7,392 nt of DNA from Sulfurimonas sp. (GTDB taxonomy: Bacteria > Campylobacterota > Campylobacteria > Campylobacterales > Sulfurimonadaceae): contig JALWON010000085.1 in assembly GCA_027083475.1 (NCBI GenBank), positions 1-7,392 on the forward strand. Reading direction: 5' to 3'. The translations under genes were made by a program, and so were the position numbers. This document shows, in pieces, positions 1 to 5,088 of the stretch. The notes below the pieces were generated by a model. That model did no database searches. It saw only the letters and a program-made list of their open reading frames with translations, and was not told the origin of the DNA. How positions within the stretch are numbered: position 1 is the stretch's first letter; each line of letters starts with the position of its first letter.

Positions 1-127
1 CATCTACTGTATGTGCACTCCATACTGTTGGTTTAGATTTTCTATAATCTTCAGCTTTTACACTTGCTGGAACCACTGCTAAGGCAAGTGCTCCCATTGT
101 TAAGTTTAAAAATTCTCTTCTTTTCAT
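1..127 (-). CDS. soxY: SoxY, N-terminal fragment (sulfur carrier subunit of the Sox system)
   Basis: This gene begins at an ATG at 127 and runs off the left edge, leaving about 42 codons. The visible N-terminus (MKRREFLNLTMGALALAV...) is a twin-arginine signal: R3-R4-E-F-L, a short hydrophobic core and a probable cleavage site after a V-K-A. The first mature residues include a K-P-x-x-W-x-x-H-T-V-D stretch that matches how I recall SoxY proteins starting. SoxY carries sulfur intermediates on a C-terminal GGCGG cysteine as the SoxYZ heterodimer in the periplasm; that cysteine lies outside the window. The start is supported by an AAAGGA Shine-Dalgarno six or so bases upstream and by the position 16 nt after the soxD stop, so it is probably co-transcribed with soxCD. 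soxZ would be expected next. The call rests on a short fragment plus context; another small Tat-exported protein is possible but less likely. Confidence 0.8.
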   Translation of the reverse strand, partial: MKRREFLNLTMGALALAVVPASVKAEDYRKSKPTVWSAHTVD

Positions 128-143
128 GTTTTTTCCTTTCTCT

Positions 144-1316
144 TTATTTAACTTTACCACTCACGAGGTAATCTGCCATTGTTTTGAAATCTGCATCAGA
201 TAAATCAGTACCACCTTTTGCAGGCATTCCACCCTCAGTACCTTTCATACCTTTTGCATAGACTTCATCCATACCATTTGCAGTATAGCCAGACCATTCA
301 GGTGCACCCGGAGCGAGGTAAGAGTCATGACACATCGCACATGCTGCTGTATATGTTTTCTTTACATCTAGTTTCTCAGCTTTTTTCGCTGGTAAATCTC
401 TTACAGTACTCATTGGTGGAGTAAAATCTTTAATACCACCGAATTTGATGTGTTTTACTTGTGCAGTTGCTTTTTGGCAATCATGCATACATCTTACTGC
501 CCCTTGATTAAGGTTTTGTGCACCAAAGTTTTTCGCATTCGCAAAATATGCACGCACACCAGGAAGAGCATTTGCACCACGGATATTAGGCTCAAAACCA
601 TCTACATTTGGCATAACTATTTTTAAGAATTTTTCACGAGTAAGCACATAATCATCATCCACTTCTTCGCCATCAATACTCATTTCATTAATGTTTAAAA
701 TATAAGCAGTTAAAGCATATACTTCATCATCCGTTAAACTATCAGAAAATGGGTGTGGCATACCATCTCGAATGTACCACCAAAGCGTTGTTACTTCTGG
801 CCAATACGAACCAAATACACGTACTGGACCTGGAGCTTCAGGATCTTTCCATCTGTTGTTTGTTAGAGTCTTATGCATTTCCTCTGCATTTCCTTTAGAA
901 AGGGCAGGGTAGCCTCCTCCACCAGAACCAAAGTCACCATGACACATTACACATTTCGCATCATAAAGTTCTTCACCATCTTCCACAGAGCCTTGACCCT
1001 CTGGAATACCATGTCCTTCAGGAGAAAGTTCAGATACAGGCTGTAAGTCAGTATCCCATGCTGCGAGTTCCGCTGCATTTGGAACACGACCATAGTTTAA
1101 ATGATGTGCTAATTTTTGCTCAGGTGCATAGTATGGACCTGTTTTTCCATTGACAACTGGGTAAACACTTCCGCCATCTATTGCAACTTTTGCACTTTTT
1201 GTTGAAGAAGTATTTTCAGGTTTCACATCTTCAACACAACCAACTGCCAAAACAGCCACAGAAGCAGCTACAGTAGCAGAAACTATTACTTTTTTATACG
1301 CTTCTAATTTCAACAT
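144..1316 (-). CDS. soxD: SoxD, diheme cytochrome c subunit of sulfane dehydrogenase SoxCD
   Basis: SoxD takes electrons from the molybdenum site of SoxC, which oxidises the sulfane sulfur bound to SoxY in the periplasm, and passes them to the respiratory chain. The 390-residue product has two class I cytochrome c domains. The first heme motif is C122-V-M-C125-H126, with M186 (G-M-P-H-P-F) as likely distal ligand. The second is C326-A-M-C329-H330, with M364 as likely ligand. Between them is a C276-M-H-D-C280 pair that could form a disulfide. The N-terminus (residues 1-27) is a hydrophobic signal ending L-A-V-G-C27, a lipobox-like site, so the protein may be a lipoprotein rather than soluble; alanine at -3 makes the lipobox imperfect. 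The ATG at 1316 lies inside the end of soxC (23-nt overlap) with an AAGGTG Shine-Dalgarno in the soxC coding sequence, which implies translational coupling and 1:1 expression. Confidence 0.93.
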   Translation of the reverse strand: MLKLEAYKKVIVSATVAASVAVLAVGCVEDVKPENTSSTKSAKVAIDGGSVYPVVNGKTGPYYAPEQKLAHHLNYGRVPNAAELAAWDTDLQPVSELSPEGHGIPEGQGSVEDGEELYDAKCVMCHGDFGSGGGGYPALSKGNAEEMHKTLTNNRWKDPEAPGPVRVFGSYWPEVTTLWWYIRDGMPHPFSDSLTDDEVYALTAYILNINEMSIDGEEVDDDYVLTREKFLKIVMPNVDGFEPNIRGANALPGVRAYFANAKNFGAQNLNQGAVRCMHDCQKATAQVKHIKFGGIKDFTPPMSTVRDLPAKKAEKLDVKKTYTAACAMCHDSYLAPGAPEWSGYTANGMDEVYAKGMKGTEGGMPAKGGTDLSDADFKTMADYLVSGKVK

Positions 1317-2616
1317 GATTCACCTTTCCACTCTCTGTCACTTCCCAAGTCTCTACCGCATTTCTGTGATATACTGCTTCAACACCCATTACACTCACTT
1401 CTTGATCGATTGTTGGTTGAATATACCCAGCATCATCCATAGCACGAGAAGCAAGAATAATCTGTTTTCCATTCTCTTGGAAATTCTTTGGAATTTTATA
1501 CATATAAGACCAACGCGTCCATGATTTTGGAAGCACTAAGCCTTTGAGTTGTGCCTCAACATAATTTTTTCCACCATCAAATGATATATCAACACCTGTA
1601 ATAGTACCCATACCAGACCATGCAAGTCCTTCTATTTCTACAATATCACCCTCTTTTACATCTGTCCAAGGAATCTCTGGAGATGGAGAAGTGACTGTAG
1701 AGTTTACTTCATTTGCATAAAAGTGTTGGATAGCTTTTCCAGTTGGTTTTAAATCTGTATAACGAGAAGTTTCCTCTTTACAATACCATGGTTCTTGAGA
1801 GAACTCAAGTCTTCTTAACCATTTTACACATAAGTTTCCTTCCCAACCTGGGAGTAATAATCTTACAGGATACCCTTGTTCAGGACGCAGAGCTTCACCA
1901 TTTTGTCCCCAAACAAGCATTGCATCATCTAAAACTTTATCAACAGGTACTGTTCTTCCCATTTTAGAGTTATCAGATCCCTCAGCAAGCATCCATTGTG
2001 CTTCTGGTTTTAAACCTAAATCTTCTAAAATCGTTTTAATGTATACACCTGTCCACTCAGCAGAAGCCATAAAACCTTTTGCGAATTGTACAGAGTTAAA
2101 CTGTGGCCCTCTCCACTCTTGTCCACCATTTGCAGGACATTCAATGAAGTGAGTACGTGTCACACTTGGATAACGTTTGAGTTGTGCCAATGTAAGTACA
2201 ATAGGCTTTTCAACAAGACCATGAATCATTAAGCGATATTCATTTGGATTAACATATGCAGTACCACCATGTGAACGAGAGAAGAAAAGACCATTTGGAG
2301 TAATAATTCCTTCAGACTCATGAATAGGAGTTACAGCAATAGATGCTCTAAAATTCCCTGAAGAGAGTAAACTTGTCGCTCTTCTTACATTGTTATGCTC
2401 ATATGGGGAAGGTTGCCCATAATGGAACTTATCTACAGGATCACCCCAAGCTTGCCCCCATTTTGTATGATTCATAATCGCTGGATCACCTGCACCAGCA
2501 GATTCGTGTGCAAACAACGATGTCCCTGCTAAGGCAGTGACAGATGCAGCTGCTGTTTTTTTGAAAAAGTCACGTCTTGCGAGTGTTTTTTCTTCTTGCA
2601 ATTCTTTCTTTGCCAC
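1294..2616 (-). CDS. soxC: SoxC, molybdenum-cofactor subunit of sulfane dehydrogenase SoxCD
   Basis: SoxC is the sulfite-oxidase-family catalytic subunit of SoxCD. It oxidises the outer sulfur on the SoxY cysteine persulfide in the periplasm, which gives the full electron yield from thiosulfate. The 440-residue protein starts with a twin-arginine signal (R14-R15-D-F-F-K-K, then an Ala-rich core to about residue 42), as expected for an enzyme exported with its cofactor. The oxidoreductase molybdopterin domain spans roughly 90-290. It includes H-G-L-V-E-K-P (132-138), the presumed Mo-ligating C160 in F-I-E-C-P-A-N-G-G, and the family stretch G-Y-P-V-R-L-L-L-P-G-W-E-G at 248-260. A Mo-co dimerisation domain follows at about 305-415. 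The start is GTG at 2616, placed 5 nt after an AAAGGAG Shine-Dalgarno; the next in-frame Met is residue 48, which would lose the signal. A plain sulfite dehydrogenase is excluded mainly by the adjoining soxD and soxY. Confidence 0.95.
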   Translation of the reverse strand: MAKKELQEEKTLARRDFFKKTAAASVTALAGTSLFAHESAGAGDPAIMNHTKWGQAWGDPVDKFHYGQPSPYEHNNVRRATSLLSSGNFRASIAVTPIHESEGIITPNGLFFSRSHGGTAYVNPNEYRLMIHGLVEKPIVLTLAQLKRYPSVTRTHFIECPANGGQEWRGPQFNSVQFAKGFMASAEWTGVYIKTILEDLGLKPEAQWMLAEGSDNSKMGRTVPVDKVLDDAMLVWGQNGEALRPEQGYPVRLLLPGWEGNLCVKWLRRLEFSQEPWYCKEETSRYTDLKPTGKAIQHFYANEVNSTVTSPSPEIPWTDVKEGDIVEIEGLAWSGMGTITGVDISFDGGKNYVEAQLKGLVLPKSWTRWSYMYKIPKNFQENGKQIILASRAMDDAGYIQPTIDQEVSVMGVEAVYHRNAVETWEVTESGKVNHVEIRSV

Positions 2617-2628
2617 ATTCTCTCCTTT
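2614..2628 (-). promoter_or_regulatory. soxC ribosome binding site with GTG start overlapping an out-of-frame ATG
   Basis: Read on the minus strand this is AAAGGAGAGAATGTG. The Shine-Dalgarno AAAGGAG (2628-2622) is a very good match. GTG at 2616-2614 opens the SoxC frame with 5-nt spacing. An ATG at 2618-2616 shares its last base with that GTG, sits only 3 nt from the Shine-Dalgarno, and opens a different frame of about 29 codons before a stop. The GTG is chosen because its frame encodes the Tat signal and all of SoxC. Initiation at the ATG would compete with SoxC synthesis. Confidence 0.8.
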
Positions 2629-2670
2629 ATTTAATTTAAATTATTTAATTATTAATTTTACTAATACTAT

Positions 2671-2707
2671 AAGCCTCTTACAAAATCTATTTTGTATTTT
2701 AGAGGTT
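2671..2707. promoter_or_regulatory. Palindrome in the soxC leader: operator or leader hairpin
   Basis: The core at 2679-2696 is TACAAAAT-CT-ATTTTGTA, a perfect inverted repeat with 8-bp arms and a 2-bp centre. An outer pair, CCTCT (2674-2678) and AGAGG (2701-2705), extends it with a 4-nt bulge (TTTT, 2697-2700) on one side, and AA/TT flanks lie beyond. It lies just downstream of the candidate -10 at 2719-2724, so a protein bound here would block transcription of soxCDY. As RNA it would instead form a hairpin at the start of the leader. It has no T-tract on either side, so a simple terminator is unlikely. The regulator is not identifiable from the sequence. Confidence 0.55.
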
Positions 2708-2718
2708 ATGAACTAGCA

Positions 2719-2746
2719 ATTATACCATTTTTTCAAGAAGCAACAA
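2719..2746 (-). promoter_or_regulatory. Candidate sigma-70-type promoter of the soxCDY operon
   Basis: On the minus strand a perfect TATAAT (2724-2719) is preceded, with a 16-nt spacer rich in A, by TTGTTG (2746-2741) as a weak -35. Transcription would start near 2712, giving a leader of about 95 nt that contains the palindrome at 2671-2707. A weaker alternative -10, TATAGT, lies at 2671-2666. In AT-rich DNA a TATAAT can occur by chance. The position in the only sizeable gap in front of soxC supports it. Confidence 0.5.
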
Positions 2747-2754
2747 ATCAAAAT

Positions 2755-2826
2755 GTAACGATAGTGCCCATAAGGGAGTAACAAAACTCTCAAGATGCAC
2801 TATTTTGTTACTTTTTGAAACAAAAT
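2755..2826. repeat. Compound inverted-repeat region between the toxin gene and soxC
   Basis: Several inverted repeats overlap here. Pairing A joins GTAAC + ATAGTGC (2755-2759, 2761-2767) with GCACTAT + GTTAC (2797-2803, 2807-2811), with a 1x3 internal loop. Inside it is a small hairpin, GGGAGT/ACTCTC (2774-2779 with 2786-2791, one G-U). Pairing B joins GTAACAAAA (2778-2786) perfectly with TTTTGTTAC (2803-2811). Pairing C joins ATTTTGTT (2802-2809) perfectly with AACAAAAT (2819-2826). B and C each exclude part of A. In the minus direction the region follows the toxin stop and leads into ATTTTGATTTG, so it could act as a weak terminator of the upstream operon. A protein-binding site or an RNA switch are alternatives. 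Together with the promoter and palindrome this accounts for most of the gap at 2617-2850; the rest (about 2622-2665) is plain AT-rich leader. Confidence 0.45.
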
Positions 2827-2850
2827 TGTAATTTTTATTATTAACTTCTC

Positions 2851-3114
2851 TTATTTTTTTACAATGCCTATTATAAAATAACTCTCTTGCTCAAGGTTTA
2901 CATACATAGGAATTGTATAATTTTCATACTCTATATCCTTTATATTTTCCTCCTCAAAATAGCGAGACTGCTTATATTTTTTTGCTTTTGTGGGTGCATT
3001 CATGATGATAGTATCAAGATAGAGTTTAAAATCTTTCGCAGCTTTTTGTGTTGGAAACGCTGCTAAAATGGCTTTGAGTTGCTCTTCATAAAGTGCAGAA
3101 CATACAATTTTCAT
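2851..3114 (-). CDS. RelE/ParE-superfamily toxin-like protein
   Basis: The product has 87 residues, the usual size for RelE/ParE-fold proteins, with no signal or membrane segment. The layout fits the fold. N-terminal residues lead into two helices (about 9-20 and 22-39), and then comes the C-terminal half typical of this group in related bacteria: K-K-Y-K-Q-S-R-Y-F-E-E-E-N-I-K-D (45-60), Y-T-I-P-M-Y-V (66-72) and a final strand Y-F-I-I-G-I-V-K-K. Family members are either ribosome-dependent mRNA interferases (RelE) or gyrase poisons (ParE); the sequence does not tell me which, and I cannot place a catalytic set of residues with confidence. The ATG overlaps the stop of the 44-codon gene (ATGA), with a strong GGGGAG Shine-Dalgarno in that gene's last codons. 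It is the last gene of its operon. It could be a degenerate or solitary family member. Confidence 0.7.
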   Translation of the reverse strand: MKIVCSALYEEQLKAILAAFPTQKAAKDFKLYLDTIIMNAPTKAKKYKQSRYFEEENIKDIEYENYTIPMYVNLEQESYFIIGIVKK

Positions 3115-3245
3115 GACTCTCCCCTCTTTTGCAACCAGCTATTTATCTCTTTCATGCTCAAAAAATAATCTTTTGCTCTTGCAGGATTTGCCTGATACTC
3201 TTTGAGGGCAATTTGCAATTTAGCTTTCACATCTTCTTGACTCAT
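3111..3245 (-). CDS. 44-residue small protein, possible antitoxin partner
   Basis: I translated this frame by hand: an ATG at 3245 to a TGA at 3113-3111 gives a 44-residue protein starting MSQEDVKAKLQIALKEY and ending WLQKRGES. Both ends are tightly coupled: its ATG overlaps the stop of the long helical protein (ATGA at 3245-3242), and its stop overlaps the start of the RelE/ParE-like gene (ATGA at 3114-3111). That double overlap is strong evidence that it is a real gene. It is charged, lacks cysteine, and probably forms two amphipathic helices around a central N-P-A. Its place directly in front of the toxin is where an antitoxin would sit. However, it is much shorter than usual antitoxins and shows no ribbon-helix-helix, HTH or other DNA-binding domain, so at most it would be a toxin-binding peptide. 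I do not recognise its family. Its own Shine-Dalgarno is weak, which suggests translation by coupling. Confidence 0.6.
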   Translation of the reverse strand: MSQEDVKAKLQIALKEYQANPARAKDYFLSMKEINSWLQKRGES

Positions 3246-4306
3246 TTTTCTTGCTCTTTTTTATCCATTTTCCCTTTAGCGGTTTGAATGGCTTTGCCAA
3301 GTGTGTTTTTTGCAAGTCCCCAAACCTCTTTTCCCATACGTTTTGCCTCTTGTGCTTTTTCTGATTTAAAAGCATTGTCAGCTCTTTTCACAGCACCACT
3401 TGCGAGTCCTGAAAATTTTTCTTTCATCACTTCTGCTGTCTCTTTAGAGATATGCACTAACTCTTCTAAGTCATAACGCATCTCTTTGTTTTTATTCATC
3501 AAAATTGTACGAATATTACTTGCACTTTTGGAAGCTTGATTAATCACTACTTGAGAGAAAAGTGTATCTGTCTGATGTAAATCTTCAACAATATTATCAT
3601 AATCTTCCACTAATATATGTTTTGCTTCCACAGGAGTAAATGCAAGTCGTTTTTTAAATCTATCAATAGAATGGATCAATCCACCACGCATTCCCTTGAG
3701 TGTACCACCCAAAATATTATTTGCTCTGTTTGGTGTTGCTTCTGCAACATCTATAGCTGTTGTAAGAACCGTTGAGAGGATTTTTCTCACACGTAAAGTA
3801 TTTAAAGAACCCTCTTTAATCGCTTCATAGGTTATACCTTTAATAATTTCAACAATGGTCTCTTTTACTTCACCATCTTCTTCTTTTTCAAGTGCGGTAA
3901 TAATAGCTGACTCAACCATTTCACTCAGTATGTCATAGAGGTCAATAGATTGTAACTTCACTTGATGCAGTTTTGAAAGTGTTTTTTCATGCTCTTTGAA
4001 ATGTGTTTCTAAAACATCAAAAACTTCATATTTTACATCTTGCAGTTGTGCATTTTTTTTCTCTAAACTGCGTTCAATGAGCTCTTTTTGTGCTAAAAGT
4101 GTTTCTACATCTTCTTGTAAACTTTTTGTTTCAGCGTTGAGCATTGCCGTAATAACACTACGCATTTGTGCAAGTTCTAAGCTGTTTATATCGAGCTTAT
4201 GACTCTCTTGTAGATGTTCTAAAACAGTTGTCACCCGCTTATCAACACTCTTGTACCGACGATTATATGCACTCTGTATCTCTTCATTTATTTTTTCTAT
4301 ATCCAT
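3242..4306 (-). CDS. Uncharacterised long helical/coiled-coil protein (354 aa)
   Basis: I do not recognise this protein. It is predicted cytoplasmic: no signal peptide, no membrane segment, no cysteine and a single tryptophan. Residues 1-120 are dense in E, K, Q and L with heptad-like spacing (for example 60-95, E-T-K-S-L-Q-E-D-V), so a coiled coil is likely. Residues 120-190 are a helical region with I-V-E-I-I-K-G. A glycine-rich hinge follows at 199-209 (L-G-G-T-L-K-G-M-R-G-G), then more helix. The tail from about 296 (S-G-L-A-S-G-A-V-K-R-A-D... to K-M-D-K-K-E-Q-E-K) is an Ala/Lys-rich amphipathic stretch like those of lipid- or surface-binding helices; no membrane role can be asserted. GTG at 4309 is in frame, but the ATG at 4306 is preferred because it sits 6 nt after AAAAGGAG, against 3 nt for the GTG. 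It starts 12 nt after the DUF493 stop codon and overlaps the 44-codon gene by ATGA, so the four genes form one unit. Confidence 0.8.
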   Translation of the reverse strand: MDIEKINEEIQSAYNRRYKSVDKRVTTVLEHLQESHKLDINSLELAQMRSVITAMLNAETKSLQEDVETLLAQKELIERSLEKKNAQLQDVKYEVFDVLETHFKEHEKTLSKLHQVKLQSIDLYDILSEMVESAIITALEKEEDGEVKETIVEIIKGITYEAIKEGSLNTLRVRKILSTVLTTAIDVAEATPNRANNILGGTLKGMRGGLIHSIDRFKKRLAFTPVEAKHILVEDYDNIVEDLHQTDTLFSQVVINQASKSASNIRTILMNKNKEMRYDLEELVHISKETAEVMKEKFSGLASGAVKRADNAFKSEKAQEAKRMGKEVWGLAKNTLGKAIQTAKGKMDKKEQEK

Positions 4307-4318
4307 CACGAACTCCTT

Positions 4319-4588
4319 TTAAAGTACCATTTTTATATTGTTATGCGCTTTGAGCGCCTCATAGATAAAATTTCTATCATCTTCATTATGCACCAATAAG
4401 TTTAAATTCATACTGACATATTTACCAGACTTGGAATTATTTGAATGTGTCAAGGTATGCTCACGCTCAAGGAGTACATCATGAATAGCTGCTTGCAGTG
4501 CTTTTTTTTCACTTGCTATAAGTTTATATGCCCAGTTACAGGGGTATTCAAGCTCAAGTTTCTCAGTTCTCTCGTTTAAAATCTCCAT
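4319..4588 (-). CDS. DUF493 (YbeD/HP0495-like) family protein
   Basis: This 89-residue protein has the DUF493 pattern. An aromatic/proline N-terminal strand (Y-P-C-N-W-A-Y-K-L-I, 15-24) is followed by a helix (about 28-42), then K-S-G-K-Y-V-S-M-N-L-N-L (53-64), a D-D-R-N-F-I-Y-E-A-L helix, and the characteristic end I-K-M-V-L. Known members such as E. coli YbeD and H. pylori HP0495 are small alpha/beta proteins with an ACT-like or ferredoxin-like fold and an unclear, possibly regulatory, role. The start at 4588 is chosen because GGGAGGG lies just upstream; an in-frame ATG at 4621 would add 11 residues without such a site. With this start it overlaps the end of moaC by 26 nt, so translation is probably coupled to moaC. 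Confidence 0.82.
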   Translation of the reverse strand: MEILNERTEKLELEYPCNWAYKLIASEKKALQAAIHDVLLEREHTLTHSNNSKSGKYVSMNLNLLVHNEDDRNFIYEALKAHNNIKMVL

Positions 4589-5039
4589 TCTTCCCTCCCG
4601 ATTTTGCTTCAAGTTGTACATTACGGATTATCATCCCTTTATCTATGGCTTTGACCATATCATAAATTGTCAGCAATCCTATACTGACACCTGTGAGTGC
4701 TTCCATCTCTACACCCGTTTGTCCTGTAAGTTTTGTTGTTACTGTGAGTTTAAAACCAGGGAGTTCAGGGAGTTCTGTAACATCACAATTGATACCACTT
4801 AAATTTAAAGGATGACACATAGGAATAAGTGTACTTGTCTGTTTCACTCCCATTATAGCGGCGATAACCGCAGTTTGCAGCACAGGACCTTTTTTATTTT
4901 GTTCACTCACTACATTTGTATATGCTTCCTGACTCATCTGTATAATTCCACTCGCAACAGCAATGCGTGTTGTTTGATTTTTTTCACTCACATCAACCAT
5001 TTTAGGTCTTTGGTTTTCATCTAGGTGGGTTAATTTCAT
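4563..5039 (-). CDS. moaC: MoaC, cyclic pyranopterin monophosphate synthase
   Basis: MoaC converts the MoaA product (3',8-cyclo-7,8-dihydro-GTP) into cPMP, the first stable intermediate of molybdenum cofactor synthesis, in the cytoplasm. The 158-residue protein is full length and strongly conserved. It shows M-V-D-V-S-E-K (14-20), K-K-G-P-V (49-53, with K50 matching an active-site lysine), L-I-P-M-C-H-P-L (71-78), G-Q-T-G-V-E-M-E-A-L-T (106-116), Y-D-M-V-K-A (126-131; D127 and K130 matching catalytic Asp/Lys) and K-S-G-G-K near the end. The frame is open upstream to 5177, but that would add 46 non-family residues overlapping mobA. The ATG at 5039 follows AGAGAGAG and matches the family start. 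It is separated from mobA by 43 nt that hold a candidate promoter. Its product is needed by SoxC, encoded downstream. Confidence 0.97.
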   Translation of the reverse strand: MKLTHLDENQRPKMVDVSEKNQTTRIAVASGIIQMSQEAYTNVVSEQNKKGPVLQTAVIAAIMGVKQTSTLIPMCHPLNLSGINCDVTELPELPGFKLTVTTKLTGQTGVEMEALTGVSIGLLTIYDMVKAIDKGMIIRNVQLEAKSGGKNGDFKREN

Positions 5040-5050
5040 ACTCTCTCTTT

Positions 5051-5088
5051 GTGTTAAACTTACAATATTATAGCAAAGAGTGTTAAAC
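5051..5088 (-). promoter_or_regulatory. Candidate moaC promoter flanked by two GTTTAACAC direct repeats
   Basis: On the minus strand TGCTATAAT is an extended -10 (hexamer 5072-5067), which would start transcription near 5060, about 20 nt before the moaC ATG. No convincing -35 is seen; an extended -10 can work without one. Identical 9-mers GTTTAACAC lie on each side, at 5088-5080 and 5059-5051, 29 bp apart start to start. The upstream copy overlaps the mobA stop codon and the downstream copy covers the expected start site. Such an arrangement could be a repressor site, but two 9-mers in AT-rich DNA may be chance. Confidence 0.45.

Noticed and set aside
1294..1316. Frameshift at the soxC/soxD junction
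   Set aside because: The 23-nt overlap leaves both proteins full length with proper ends and a ribosome site for soxD, so it is a normal coupled overlap rather than a break.
2803..2816. Plus-strand intrinsic terminator (TTTTGTTAC hairpin arm followed by TTTTT)
   Set aside because: The hairpin plus T-run is terminator-like on the plus strand, but no plus-strand gene lies upstream in the window that would need it.
2617..2850. tRNA or other structured RNA gene, or CRISPR repeats, in the largest gap
   Set aside because: No cloverleaf, no CCA-adjacent acceptor stem, and no regularly spaced repeats; only the hairpins and promoter elements listed.
4589..4621. Longer 100-residue form of the DUF493 protein
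   Set aside because: The extra 11 residues lie inside moaC and the strong GGGAGGG site precedes the ATG at 4588.
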